This document shows, in pieces, positions 37,976 through 47,084 of a stretch of 64,000 nt of DNA (position 1 is its first letter; each line of letters starts with the position of its first letter). Location: positions 930,001 through 994,000 of the forward strand of contig CAWDJJ010000002.1 in NCBI GenBank assembly GCA_963802635.1, given 5' to 3'. The DNA comes from CAVTLG01 sp963802635 (GTDB lineage: Bacteria > Chloroflexota > Ktedonobacteria > Ktedonobacterales > Ktedonobacteraceae). A program made the position numbers and the translations under genes. Under the pieces are notes generated by a model. That model did no database searches and was not told the origin of the DNA. It saw nothing but the letters and a program-made list of their open reading frames with translations.

Positions 37976-40300
37976 TCTGCCTGCTCCTGAAGGTGCTTGC
38001 TCATTCTCACTGGGGTATACCTTTGCACAATTCAATCCTGTTGTGCATGCTGTCTCTTTCTTTCCCCCTTTCCCCCTTTTCTTTCTCCTGTCTGGCAGCT
38101 ATACTTGTCTTATCACGCTCATTCGATCCGAAGGAGAAAGGCATGAAACGCAGCTTTGAGCAAACCAAGACCCCTGAACTTCCTGGTATTGCTCCTCACA
38201 CCTCCCATCCTGATCAAGGTTCTTCCGATTTTGGTGATGTCACGCGCCACCATCATGCCTTTCTCAACACTTCTCCAAGCACAGAGCAACAGCATCGCCG
38301 AATGCATGATGCCGGGTCTTCTCAGTCCTCGCTAGACGACCAGCCGCATCCCGAGGCAAGCAGCCTTACTAAGCCAGCACTAACAAAGACAGGGGCTGTT
38401 ACTGCCTATCAAAGAGCGCGTAGAAACAGAAAATTAGTTGAATTCAAGCAAAATGGGCAATACCAAACAACATTGGGTTTAATTAATGAATATAAAAAAG
38501 AAAAACGCATAATAGTTAAAAATAGAGTAGAATATGCAAATTTCCTTCTAAGTCAGAATGGTATAAATGATAAAGTTACTCAAAGAACAAAGGCTAAATC
38601 TATTTTAGAGAAAGTAAATAGTATAAGAATAACAAAGGGAGAAAATGATATTAGCTTTGATGAACTGGATAATCTTGCCAAGGAGTATATGAAACAAGAA
38701 GAGTCGGATGTTCCTGATATAAGTGGTCTCACTGAGCCAACCACGGCAATGAAAACGGCTTTTACTGCCTATGAAAAAGCTCGTAGAAGCGGCAAATTAT
38801 CAAATCTCAAGCAGAACAAGAAACAATGGAATTTAGCAAAACAATTCCGCTATTTCGAATACAGAGGCATTAATAATGATAAACATCAAAAACGTAATAA
38901 TCTAAAAAATCGGGCTATGGTGAAGAATAGAGTAGGTTTTATAAATGCATGTGGAAACGATATTCCTGGCTATAAAAAAGTTCCGCAGTCAATAAATCAA
39001 GAAAAAGCTTTAGCTACAATAAATAGTATCAGATCTCATCAGGGGAAAGAACCATTGACATGGGAGAGACTGAACAAAAAAGCGCAGAAGTTCGGTAAGG
39101 ATGAGACGTATGTAGATAGCTCCGATACTGCTCCTAACACCTCCCATTCTGATCAAGGTTCTTCCGATGTTGATGATGTCACGCGCCACCATCATGCCTT
39201 TTCAAACACCCCCTTTTCACGCACAGAGGCAGGGGATGCTCTAATGCTTCTATCACGCTCGTTGAATCCTGCTAAACCCCCTGATACTTGTCCTAACACC
39301 TCCCATTCTGATCAAGGTTCTTCCGATGTTGATGATGTCACGCACCACCATCATGCCTTTCTTAACACCTCTCCAAGCCTAGAGGAACCGGAGGATCAGC
39401 ATCCCGAGGCAAGCAGCTTCACTGAACCAACACTGACAAAGGAAGAGGCTTTTGCTGCCTATAAACAAGCATGTAAAAAAAGGAAATTAGCAGAATTCAA
39501 ACAAAAAAAGCAATATAAAATAATGTTGGAGTTAATTAGTGAATATAGGAAAGAAAAATATATAGTAACCAAAAATAGAGTAGAATATACAAATTTCCTT
39601 CTAAGACAGAACGATATAGATGGTAAAGTTACTCAAAAAACAAAGGCTAAATCTATTTTAGAGAAAGTAAATAGTATAAGAATAACAAATGGAGAAAATG
39701 ATATTAGCTTTGATGAACTGGATAATATGGCAAAGGAGTATATGAAGCAGAAAGAGCGGGATGTTCCTGATACAAGCGGTCTCACTGAGCCAACTACGGA
39801 AATGCACACGGCTTTTAATGCTTATAAAAAAGCATATAAACACGGCAATTTAGTAGAATTTAAGCGGAACGAGGAACAATGGAATTTAGCAAAACAATGG
39901 CGCTCTTTCAAAGGCAGAGATATTAGTGAGGATAAAATCAAAAAAGGTAATGATCTAAGGAATAATAGAAGAGATTTTATAAATGCATGTGGAAACGATA
40001 TTCCTGGCTATAAAAAAGTTACACAGTCAATAAATCAAGAAAAAGCTTTAGCTACAATAAACAGTATCAGGACTCATCAGGGAAAAGGAGAATTGACCTG
40101 GGAGAGACTGAACGAAAAAGCGCAGAAGTTCGGTGAGGATGAGGAGTATGTAGATACCTCCGACGAGGAGGAATAAGCTCTTCAATGCAAGCTTCCATCA
40201 CTGATGGCAACATTTGCATCATCTCACCCAAAAAGAGACTGGGGTTTTGCGGCAGGCTGAGATGCGCTGCTATAATAACTAAGCTGATCATCTCACACCG
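37960..40300. repeat. Tandem duplication unit 1
   Basis: Starts in the last codons of the DnaQ-UvrC gene (CCAGAAGAGTAAT-TGCCTGCTC) and runs through a leader, a repeat-protein gene and its tail to about 40300. Unit 2 at 40363-41640 repeats the same order, including the leader (38000-38142 against 40400-40542) and the tail (40177-40296 against 41509-41625). Confidence 0.75.
38143..40176 (+). CDS. Unrecognised repeat protein, four-domain form
   Basis: 677 aa from MKRSFEQTKT (AAGGAG 7-12 bp upstream). It holds four copies of a ~105-residue, Lys-rich helical domain in order A-B-A-B. The common pattern is AY..AR...KL..FKQN, NRV.Y.N, K.TQ, IL/AL..(V)NSIR and L.W/F.EL. The two A-B pairs are joined by His- and Ser-rich linkers repeating SHSDQGSSDVDDVT and HHHAF. 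The C-terminus is acidic (VDTSDEEE). The middle linker also contains LLSRSLNPAKPPD, which matches the untranslated leader before MKRSF, so two adjacent genes were once fused through a 5' leader. It is far richer in A and T than its neighbours. Function unknown; the basic repeats with an acidic tail could bind nucleic acid or protein. Confidence 0.7.
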   Translation: MKRSFEQTKTPELPGIAPHTSHPDQGSSDFGDVTRHHHAFLNTSPSTEQQHRRMHDAGSSQSSLDDQPHPEASSLTKPALTKTGAVTAYQRARRNRKLVEFKQNGQYQTTLGLINEYKKEKRIIVKNRVEYANFLLSQNGINDKVTQRTKAKSILEKVNSIRITKGENDISFDELDNLAKEYMKQEESDVPDISGLTEPTTAMKTAFTAYEKARRSGKLSNLKQNKKQWNLAKQFRYFEYRGINNDKHQKRNNLKNRAMVKNRVGFINACGNDIPGYKKVPQSINQEKALATINSIRSHQGKEPLTWERLNKKAQKFGKDETYVDSSDTAPNTSHSDQGSSDVDDVTRHHHAFSNTPFSRTEAGDALMLLSRSLNPAKPPDTCPNTSHSDQGSSDVDDVTHHHHAFLNTSPSLEEPEDQHPEASSFTEPTLTKEEAFAAYKQACKKRKLAEFKQKKQYKIMLELISEYRKEKYIVTKNRVEYTNFLLRQNDIDGKVTQKTKAKSILEKVNSIRITNGENDISFDELDNMAKEYMKQKERDVPDTSGLTEPTTEMHTAFNAYKKAYKHGNLVEFKRNEEQWNLAKQWRSFKGRDISEDKIKKGNDLRNNRRDFINACGNDIPGYKKVTQSINQEKALATINSIRTHQGKGELTWERLNEKAQKFGEDEEYVDTSDEEE

Positions 40301-40325
40301 CAGAGATAATGGTCATATTGCCTTG

Positions 40326-40355
40326 CAGTCAGATGAACCGAAGGCGAGAAACGCC
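40326..40355. repeat. Half copy of dispersed palindromic repeat
   Basis: GCAGTCAGATGAACCGAAGG then GGCG-AGAAA-CGCC. The left flank GGTCATATTGCCTTGCA (40311-40327) is shared exactly with the full copy near 63629. The right half is replaced by the start of tandem unit 2. Confidence 0.6.
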
Positions 40356-40362
40356 TGCGCCG

Positions 40363-41640
40363 CCAGAAGAGTAATTTGCCTGCTCTTGAAGATGCTTGTT
40401 CATTCCCATTGGGGTATACCTTTGCGCAATCCAATCCTGTTGTGCATCCTGTCTCTTTCTTTCCCTCTTTTCTCCCTTGACTTTCTCCTACCTGGCTGCT
40501 AGACTCGTCCTATCACGCTCATTCGATCCGAAGGAGAAAGGCATGAAACGCAGCTTTGACCAAACCAAGACCCTTAAACCCCCTGATATTACTCCTTACA
40601 CCTCCCCTTCTGATCAAGGCCCTTCCGGTCTTGATGATGTCACGCGCCACCACCGTGCCTTTAGAGGCACCTCTCCGAGCCAAGAGGAACAGGTTGCTGG
40701 CATTCTCCTCTCATTTAAACCACCGGACTCCGAGCCAACAAAGGAAAACGCTTATATTGCCTATCAACGTGCAATTCATGCCGGAGATTTAAAAGCATTT
40801 AAGCAGAAAGAGGAACAATGGAAACTAGCCCTTGAATATGCAAAAGAAATGAAACAAGAAGAGCGTCGTAGAAAGAAATCTAGAGTAGAATATACAAATT
40901 ATCTTCTAAGACAGAATTTTATGGAAGACAAAGTTACTCAAAGGACAAGTGCTAACGATATTTTAGCAAGAGTAAATGACATAAGAGGAAAAAACCAAGA
41001 AGAAATTTTAGATTTTGACGGACTGGACAAACTAGCAAGAGAGTATATGGAGGAGACTGCGCGGAAATATCCCGATGTAAGCGGCCTCACTGTGCCAACA
41101 GAGGCAATGAAACAGGCTTATACTGAGTATACGCACACAGTAAATAACAAAAGCATGTTAGCAGAATTCAAGCATAACGAGAAAAAATGGAGGGAATACC
41201 AACAGTGTAGATCCATTACGGATAGAAGGAAAACTACAACCAGTAATTACTTAAGGGAAAATAGAATAGGCTATATAAACAACCGTGGAAAGGGCATTGA
41301 TGGTTATGAGAATATCCCAAAACAAGCAAACAAAGAGACAGCTTTAAAGACAATAAATGACATCATAAGAAGTCATCAGCCGAAGCCGAAAGAACCATTG
41401 ACCTGGGAGAGACTGAAGAAAAAAGCGCAGAAGTTTGGTGAGAATGAGCAGTATGTAGATACCTCCGACGCAGACGAACCTATGGAGGATTCCGACGAGG
41501 AGGAATAAGCTCTTCAATGCAAGCTTCCATCACCGATGGCAACATTTGCATCATCTCGCCCTAAAAAGAGACTGGGGTTTTGCGGCAGGCTGAGATGCGC
41601 TATAATAACTAAGCTGATCATCTCGGCGGTGCGAGACGAA
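40363..41640. repeat. Tandem duplication unit 2
   Basis: Second copy of the leader, gene and tail described for unit 1. It begins with a duplicate of the DnaQ-UvrC gene's final codons and stop (CCAGAAGAGTAAT) although that gene is not present here, which fixes the left breakpoint. It carries one A-B pair only. Confidence 0.75.
40543..41508 (+). CDS. Unrecognised repeat protein, two-domain form
   Basis: 321 aa from MKRSFDQTKT with the same AAGGAG leader. One A domain (YQRAIHAGDLKAFKQKEEQW, SRVEYTNYLLRQN, KVTQRTSAN, LDKLAREYM) and one B domain (LAEFKHNEKKWREY, NRIGYINNRGKGIDGY, EPLTWERLKKKAQKFGE), ending in an acidic tail MEDSDEEE. It is clearly homologous to the four-domain protein but diverged. 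The leader upstream is similar at the DNA level but its reading frame is not conserved between copies, so MKRSF is the true start. Confidence 0.7.
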   Translation: MKRSFDQTKTLKPPDITPYTSPSDQGPSGLDDVTRHHRAFRGTSPSQEEQVAGILLSFKPPDSEPTKENAYIAYQRAIHAGDLKAFKQKEEQWKLALEYAKEMKQEERRRKKSRVEYTNYLLRQNFMEDKVTQRTSANDILARVNDIRGKNQEEILDFDGLDKLAREYMEETARKYPDVSGLTVPTEAMKQAYTEYTHTVNNKSMLAEFKHNEKKWREYQQCRSITDRRKTTTSNYLRENRIGYINNRGKGIDGYENIPKQANKETALKTINDIIRSHQPKPKEPLTWERLKKKAQKFGENEQYVDTSDADEPMEDSDEEE

Positions 41641-41709
41641 TGATCATCGCAGGTACATAGAGAGACGTGTATCCCCCCCACAAAAAGCGCTGTAGCGAGG
41701 AGTTGAAGC

Positions 41710-42432
41710 ATGTTACTATCCGATAAGCGTATTATGGAAGAGATGAAAAACGGCAATATCATTATTGAACCGTTTGACGAGCGTCACCTGGGCACGAATT
41801 CTTACGATTGCCGTCTCGGTGAATGGTATTTCCAGGGTGACGCCAACGTCGAAGTCATGCATCTGGACATGCCCGACGAAATTCGCCGTTACTGGGGTGA
41901 GCCACGTGAAGCCGCTGGCAAAATTGCCATTCGCCCTGGCACGACCATTCTCGCGCATACGCAGGAAATTATCGGTGGTCACAACGGTTTCCTTGCCAAA
42001 ATGTACTCGCGCAGTACCGTTGCACGCTCGGGTCTCTCAGTCTGTCGTTGTGCAGGTGTTGGTGATGTTGGCTATATCGGTCGCTGGACGATGGAAATCA
42101 GCAATCACACACAGACGACGATTTATGTACCGGTAGGCTTTCGCATTTGCCAGCTCACGTTTGAATATGTGGGCGAGACGCTCAAGGAATATCACGGCAA
42201 ATATGGTGCCTGTATTCCGACTGGCAACGACACTGGCGTGTCGCACTCCTTGCTGTCAGATGAGCCGAAGGCTAGGCGCGATAGCGGCGTTTCTGACTGC
42301 CCAAGCGAGACTGCTGCGCAGTCAGCCAGTCGGATCAGCAAACAGGATCAGCAATGGGGGCCACAGGATATGCTGCCCAAACCGCAGTTCGATTGGGACT
42401 ATGATGTCTACCGTACAGATAAGGGGAAATAA
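41710..42432 (+). CDS. dcd: dCTP deaminase with an in-frame repeat insertion
   Basis: Trimeric dUTPase-like fold enzyme converting dCTP to dUTP. MLLSDKRIMEEMKNGNIIIE, GTNSYDCRLGEWYF, AKMYSRSTVARSGLSV, GVGDVGYIGRWTMEISNH and a C-terminal DMLPKPQFDWDYDVYR are visible. Between GKYGACIPTGND and QWGPQDMLP about 40 extra residues (SLLSDEPKARRDSGVSDCPS...) are encoded by a palindromic repeat at 42251-42323. The insertion keeps the frame and lies before the flexible C-terminal lid, where it might be tolerated. GAGGAG precedes the start. It overlaps tmk by TAATG. Confidence 0.85.
   Translation: MLLSDKRIMEEMKNGNIIIEPFDERHLGTNSYDCRLGEWYFQGDANVEVMHLDMPDEIRRYWGEPREAAGKIAIRPGTTILAHTQEIIGGHNGFLAKMYSRSTVARSGLSVCRCAGVGDVGYIGRWTMEISNHTQTTIYVPVGFRICQLTFEYVGETLKEYHGKYGACIPTGNDTGVSHSLLSDEPKARRDSGVSDCPSETAAQSASRISKQDQQWGPQDMLPKPQFDWDYDVYRTDKGK
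42251..42323. repeat. Palindromic repeat inserted in dcd
   Basis: Outer arms GTCAGA (42255-42260) and TCTGAC (42292-42297) enclose two hairpins, AGCC-GAA-GGCT (42263-42273) and CGC-GATA-GCG (42277-42286). A further GACTGC-TGC-GCAGTC hairpin follows (42309-42323). The layout and TCAGATGAG/GTTTCTGA ends match the full copy at 63641-63702. Confidence 0.7.
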
Positions 42433-43217
42433 TGGTAGGTCGTTTAATCTCATTTGAGGGTCTGGACGGCGCGGGAAAGACAACGCAAATAGACCTGCTA
42501 GAGCGCTGGTTGATAGCTCGGGACATTGCGTATCTGCGCACCCGGGAGCCAGGAGGCACAGCACTCGGTGGAGAGCTGCGGCAACTGCTGCTCCAACGTC
42601 CCGATCTCCAGGTCACAACACTCGCCGAGGCATTCTTGTTTCAAGCTGATCGCGCACAGCATTTTGCGACGTTGATCTTGCCTGCATTGGCCGCTGGTAC
42701 GCTGGTAGTGAGTGATCGTTGCTTCGATTCCAGCATTGCCTATCAAGGGGCCGCACAAGGGCTGGGTACGGAACTTATTGAGCAGCTTTCACTGCTCGCC
42801 ACGCAGGGTCACGCGCCGGATCTCACGATCTTGCTGGATCTGGACCCAACTCAAGTACAGGTACGGGCTGCCGCGAGGGACGCGACACTTGACCCTACGC
42901 GAGTTGCCCCTGATCAGACCGGTCTGCGTTCGGAAATTACTTCAAGTTCGGGGAATATACACCTGAGCAAAGGGACGCAATTTCCGAAACAACAGAGCCG
43001 TTTTGATCTGGAGACGGTGCAGTTTCACCAGCGCCTACGACAGGCCTTTCTGACGCTGGCACACGCGTACCCTGAGCGTATCAAAGTCATCAATGCCGCA
43101 CAACCAGTGCAAGCGATTCACCAGGAGATTGTTCTCACTGGTAGAGCAACACCTAAGCATACATTAATTGCTGTTCTTGCCCTTGGTACAGGTTGTCTCC
43201 ACACGATCCAGATGTAG
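42432..43217 (+). CDS. tmk: Thymidylate kinase with an inserted LID region
   Basis: Phosphorylates dTMP. P-loop FEGLDGAGKTTQ, the DR(Y/x) region SDRCFDSSIAYQGAAQGLG, TREPGGTALGGELRQ and RFDLETVQFHQRLRQAF. Between VRAAAR and SRFDLE, where the LID helix normally has about 10 residues, there are about 45 extra ones. Part of this insert is encoded by a 10-bp inverted repeat (42929-42988). The C-terminus also extends about 25 residues (KHTLIAVLALGTGC). It is coupled to dcd by TAATG, so dCTP deamination and dTMP phosphorylation are co-expressed. Confidence 0.83.
   Translation: MVGRLISFEGLDGAGKTTQIDLLERWLIARDIAYLRTREPGGTALGGELRQLLLQRPDLQVTTLAEAFLFQADRAQHFATLILPALAAGTLVVSDRCFDSSIAYQGAAQGLGTELIEQLSLLATQGHAPDLTILLDLDPTQVQVRAAARDATLDPTRVAPDQTGLRSEITSSSGNIHLSKGTQFPKQQSRFDLETVQFHQRLRQAFLTLAHAYPERIKVINAAQPVQAIHQEIVLTGRATPKHTLIAVLALGTGCLHTIQM
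42929..42988. repeat. Inverted repeat inserted in tmk
   Basis: TTCGGAAATT (42929-42938) and AATTTCCGAA (42979-42988) are perfect 10-bp inverted arms, 40 nt apart, coding for the extra LID residues SEITSSS...TQFPK. The sequence is unrelated to the repeat in dcd. Confidence 0.65.
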
Positions 43218-43624
43218 CGAACAGACCTGAAGAGTTACTCTGGCTATTTGTTCTGTGCATCATGCAATGACGAGAGCCAGTCATTTAACCGGTAACTACG
43301 ACCACCCAGCAATTGCCAGGCCCGTGTCAGACCAAGGGCGTAGATTGCTACGAGTAACGGTGCCAGAGCGTCGATGGGAGTGGAATTATGTGGATCAAGT
43401 AAAGTGTTGCAACGGTCAAGCTTTAACTCTCCGCCAGATTTGCCGCAAAAAAAAACACAAAAAATTGTTCTCCAACGCCTATTTTTTCTCTATGCTTTAA
43501 GCGGTTTTATCCTTTGCGGTGGCCTGCTTCGTCTGTTCCCAAGTTCACATCACAGAAACAGCACTTCCAATTTTTAAACTAAATGCACTCTAAAAAGAGA
43601 TTTTTATACAGATAAGGTTGCTTC
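43218..43624. other. Intergenic stretch with no recognised gene
   Basis: About 400 bp between tmk and the kinase-like gene. It is A-rich near 43440-43470 and again before 43625 and probably holds the kinase promoter. I see no convincing gene. Confidence 0.4.
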
Positions 43625-45824
43625 ATGGTGTACACAGTCAATCGTTATTATCTCACAACCCACATTGCCCACAAATCTGCGTGGGATAGTTATCTCTCCT
43701 ATCCAGTTCACGAACCTGAGCATCGCGTTGTCCTCAAGATCTTTGATACAGAATGCCTCAATAGCGCGCTGACCCCTAAAGACATACGGCTCCTAGAAAG
43801 ACGCTTGCAGCAATTGACACACCCCTCGCTTGTCCCGTTACTTGAATTGGGGGTCGAGCAGGGCAAACCTTACGTGGTCAATGAGTATCTACCGGGTGAT
43901 TCGCTCCGGAAACGCCTGGATCAGCTCAGCACGCACCGCTTCACGCTTGACGCAGCACTCCACATTATCATCCATATCGGCTATGGCATAGTATTTGCTC
44001 ATCAACAGCACACAACGCACCAGCATATCAAACCGGAAAATATCTTTTTTAACACGCAAGACGAGGCGCTACTGACCGACTTTAGCCCGGGTGAACTTCT
44101 CAGTGAAATCCCTTCCATGCAGCAATTCGATGACCGTACCAACAACTATCAAGCACCCGAGCAACGAGCCAGCACAGGCAACGCATACAGTGATCAATAT
44201 GCGCTTGGCTGCCTTTTCTATGAAATGCTCACAGGAACACTGCCCTTTACGCTCAACGCTCAGTCTCTTATATGGCAAGCTCCTACCGCTCCCTCGATGC
44301 TTGTTCCGACGTTGCCCCACTCACTTGATATGGTAATATTGCGCACGCTCGCAGAAAAGCCCGAGGAGCGCTATGATGATGTAGCGACCTTTCTCGCCAC
44401 ACTCATAGCTGCCACCCAGCAAGACCCTCCTGCATTTCCGTTTGCCCATATTACCCATGTTCAAGACATGTCCGGCGCGCAGGCGGAAAATGTTCTGTTC
44501 ACCCTGTCACACGTAGCAGACAAGCGACATGAAGAGCAATTAAGAATAGGTTCAGAGAAATCTTCTCGGCATGCAAGATATGCCACATGATCCCTCGGAC
44601 GAGCAAGCCCCGGCAGATTTCGTCGCAGAAGACGATCAAGATTTCGTCGCAGACATGTCTCTTAACCCTCAGCAACTGATGCAAACCTCGCTGTACGAGC
44701 CTCTCGCCACGCAGGACACCTCACAGGCTCCCCTATCCGAGCCTTCGCTGGTACCCCTTGTCATAGAAGACTACCAGGATCACTCCATGCAAGAGTCTCT
44801 CATCTTCTCGTTTAATCAGATGGAACAGGCACCAGATATCCTTGCTACGCAAGAAGCCACACCACCGCAGGTGGATTTTTCTCCACCGCAGAATACTTTT
44901 TCGCTGATGAGGATGCTACCATCCATTCAGGAAGACCACTTTACGCCAACACCAGATGCAATAGCCGCTTCAGAAGCTCAGACTGTTTCTGCTAACCAGA
45001 TCCAGGAGCCACAAGACGCCAGCACATACCAGCATGAGCACATCATACAACCACAGCTTGTATCGCCACCAGATCAGATTTCTACACGCAGCTATGCGCA
45101 AGCCAGCAGTATAGCTCACGCAACCCACAGGTATACACCCAATAACCAGCTACTCACCGGAGTGCAACAGCGACCGTTTTCACATCATTTACATATTCTG
45201 CTGGCTGGGGCATTGCTACTCACCGTTATAGTCACTCTACTCTCATATGTGTTCAATCCGGCTCTCATCGGCATGATGGCGCATGCGCCACAGACGAAAC
45301 ATCCTGTGGCACAAACAAAACCAACTCCCCAACCAACAATGAGTCCACCTACGCCAATGCCACAACCCAAACATCACCCTAAGCCGATACCAGCACCCAA
45401 ACATCACTCCACGCCCAGCCCCATGCCAACTAGCGTAGCACAGCCCGTGCGCGTTCCGGCACCTGCACCTGCTCCCGCATCTGCTCCCACACCTGCTCCC
45501 GCTCCTGCTCCCGCTCCCACGCCTACTCCCACGCCTACTCCTAACCCGACTAGTTGCTTTAGTATAGGCGTTGACAACGTGGATTCAACATCGGCCTTAC
45601 CGTGGTTCCAACCTTGTGGCTGGACGGCAACCTATGTAATCGTGCATTACACCACCCCCAACATCACTCAGCAGAACTTTTACATGACCTACAACAACAG
45701 TACAGGACGTTGGGAATATACAGTCAGCAACATAGATACGGGACAAGTGCTTCAGTACGCGTTTACCTATCAGGTGAATGGGATACAGTACGATACAGCC
45801 TGGCAATCATGGACGCAGCCGTAG
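43625..45824 (+). CDS. Membrane pseudokinase-like protein with extracellular sugar-binding-like domain, frameshifted
   Basis: The first part (43625-44590) is a protein-kinase fold: VVLKIFD with the ATP-binding Lys, LTHPSLVPLLELG and YQAPEQR. The catalytic loop reads HQHIKPENIF instead of HRDxKPEN, and DFG is DFS, so catalytic Asp is missing. The second part (44571-45824), one frame on, is acidic and Gln-rich. It has one membrane helix (LHILLAGALLLTVIVTLLSY), a long Pro/Ala/Thr linker and a ~80-residue domain (FYMTYNNSTGRWEYTVSNI) that resembles CBM56-type glucan-binding modules. One extra base near 44560 would join them. Two overlapping genes are the alternative. Confidence 0.65.
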
Positions 45825-45863
45825 CTTATTCCGGCACCCTCCTGACGCGTGCCCATAGGCAAT

Positions 45864-46253
45864 TCATAACGCTTCAAGCCGCGCCTTCCGTTTCTGAGCC
45901 TCAAGCGACACCGGATCAAGCTCTAAAGCCCTATGCACGGCATGCAGAGCTTCGGCTTTTTGTCCCTTAATACCAAATACCCAGGCTTTGCCATCCCAGG
46001 CGGGAGCGTACTGTGCATCACATATCAACGCGTGATCAAAATCCGCCAGAGCTTCATCATAGCGTGCAAACATCGCCAAGCATGTTCCTCTGGCATACCA
46101 GATCTCAGCATTGGTCGCATCCAGTGCTACGGCCCGTTCGGCGGCCTGCAGCGCCTCGACATAGCGAATGGCGTTTGATAGCATCTGGCTATACTCCAAC
46201 CAGAACAGTGCCTGTTTTTTCTGCGCATCTTGCTCATCCAACATCTTATTCAT
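45864..46253 (-). CDS. Small TPR protein
   Basis: 129 aa with three consecutive TPR motifs (VEALQAAERAVALDATNAEI, YDEALADFDHALICDAQYAP, AEALHAVHRALELDPVSLEA). It starts 3 bp after the MocA-like stop, so it is in that operon. TPRs mediate protein contacts; the partner is unknown. Confidence 0.75.
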   Translation of the reverse strand: MNKMLDEQDAQKKQALFWLEYSQMLSNAIRYVEALQAAERAVALDATNAEIWYARGTCLAMFARYDEALADFDHALICDAQYAPAWDGKAWVFGIKGQKAEALHAVHRALELDPVSLEAQKRKARLEAL

Positions 46254-46256
46254 CCC

Positions 46257-46904
46257 TTACACTCGTTGCGAGCGTTGCCACTCTGCCACAACCTGTTCAT
46301 ATGTTTCCCACGTATCAACATCATAGCGTGCCATCACACCTCCCAGTTCGACTGTAGCCACATCCTGGCGATGCTGCTCAATGACGCGCCGTCCGCCCTC
46401 GTCGCCAGATACTGTGACGAGTTCAGGAAACAGGCTGGCGTCAAACAGCACAGGGTTGCCGCGCTTACCCGCATAGAGCGGTACAATAATGCGTTTCTGT
46501 GTCGTCTGTCTGGTCGCAAGCAAAGCATTGATGATCTGTGCCGTCATCAGAGGTTGATCGCCCAGTAGGATCAGAGCAGCAGTGATGGTATGTGCCAGCT
46601 CATCATCATACATAATGTGGCGTATCCCTACGCGCAGTGACGTACTCATACCCTGCTGGTAATCAAGATTCTCGACCAGTTTTATCGCTGGATGCTGGTT
46701 ATATGTGGCGATGCTCTGACTGACCTGCTCGGCTTGATGTCCCAGTACGACGACAATCGGTCGCGCCTGCGATGCCAGGGCAGCATCAAGCGCGTGAGCC
46801 AGTACCGGTTGATTGCCAAGTGGCAAGAGCAACTTATGGCGTCCCATTCCCATACGACTGGAGCTGCCCGCAGCCAGAATAATGGTGGCTATGTATGTGT
46901 TCAT
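46257..46904 (-). CDS. MocA-like nucleotidyltransferase (molybdenum cofactor type)
   Basis: 215 aa from the ATG at 46904. NTP_transf_3 fold: IILAAGSSSRMGMGRHKLLL with the signature Gly-rich loop and Lys, ALILLGDQPLMTAQIINALL with the metal-binding Asp, and GNPVLFDASLF. This is the layout of MocA, which attaches CMP to molybdopterin, but other small cytidylyl- and guanylyltransferases are similar. No molybdoenzyme gene is adjacent. Confidence 0.75.
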   Translation of the reverse strand: MNTYIATIILAAGSSSRMGMGRHKLLLPLGNQPVLAHALDAALASQARPIVVVLGHQAEQVSQSIATYNQHPAIKLVENLDYQQGMSTSLRVGIRHIMYDDELAHTITAALILLGDQPLMTAQIINALLATRQTTQKRIIVPLYAGKRGNPVLFDASLFPELVTVSGDEGGRRVIEQHRQDVATVELGGVMARYDVDTWETYEQVVAEWQRSQRV

Positions 46905-47084
46905 ACATTGCACTTGCTGCGCCTTTCTGTCGTCTGCTTGTTATCTGGTGATGGCGTTGTCCTGCCACTTATGCCGCTACAACTATACCATAGTTAGAGA
47001 AGAGAATGGATGAGGGCTTCTACAACAAACCCGGCTATGATATGATAATGGTGGAGATAATACTATTGAGCAGCATACAACCCT

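Noticed and set aside
37993..38142. Hydrophobic N-terminal extension (signal-peptide-like) before MKRSF
   Set aside because: The matching leader of the second copy is shifted in frame, so it is untranslated DNA; the hydrophobicity is due to its T/C-rich tract.
46914..47084. Small gene between the MocA-like and aat genes
   Set aside because: Short reading frames there overlap the promoters of both divergent genes and lack coding character.
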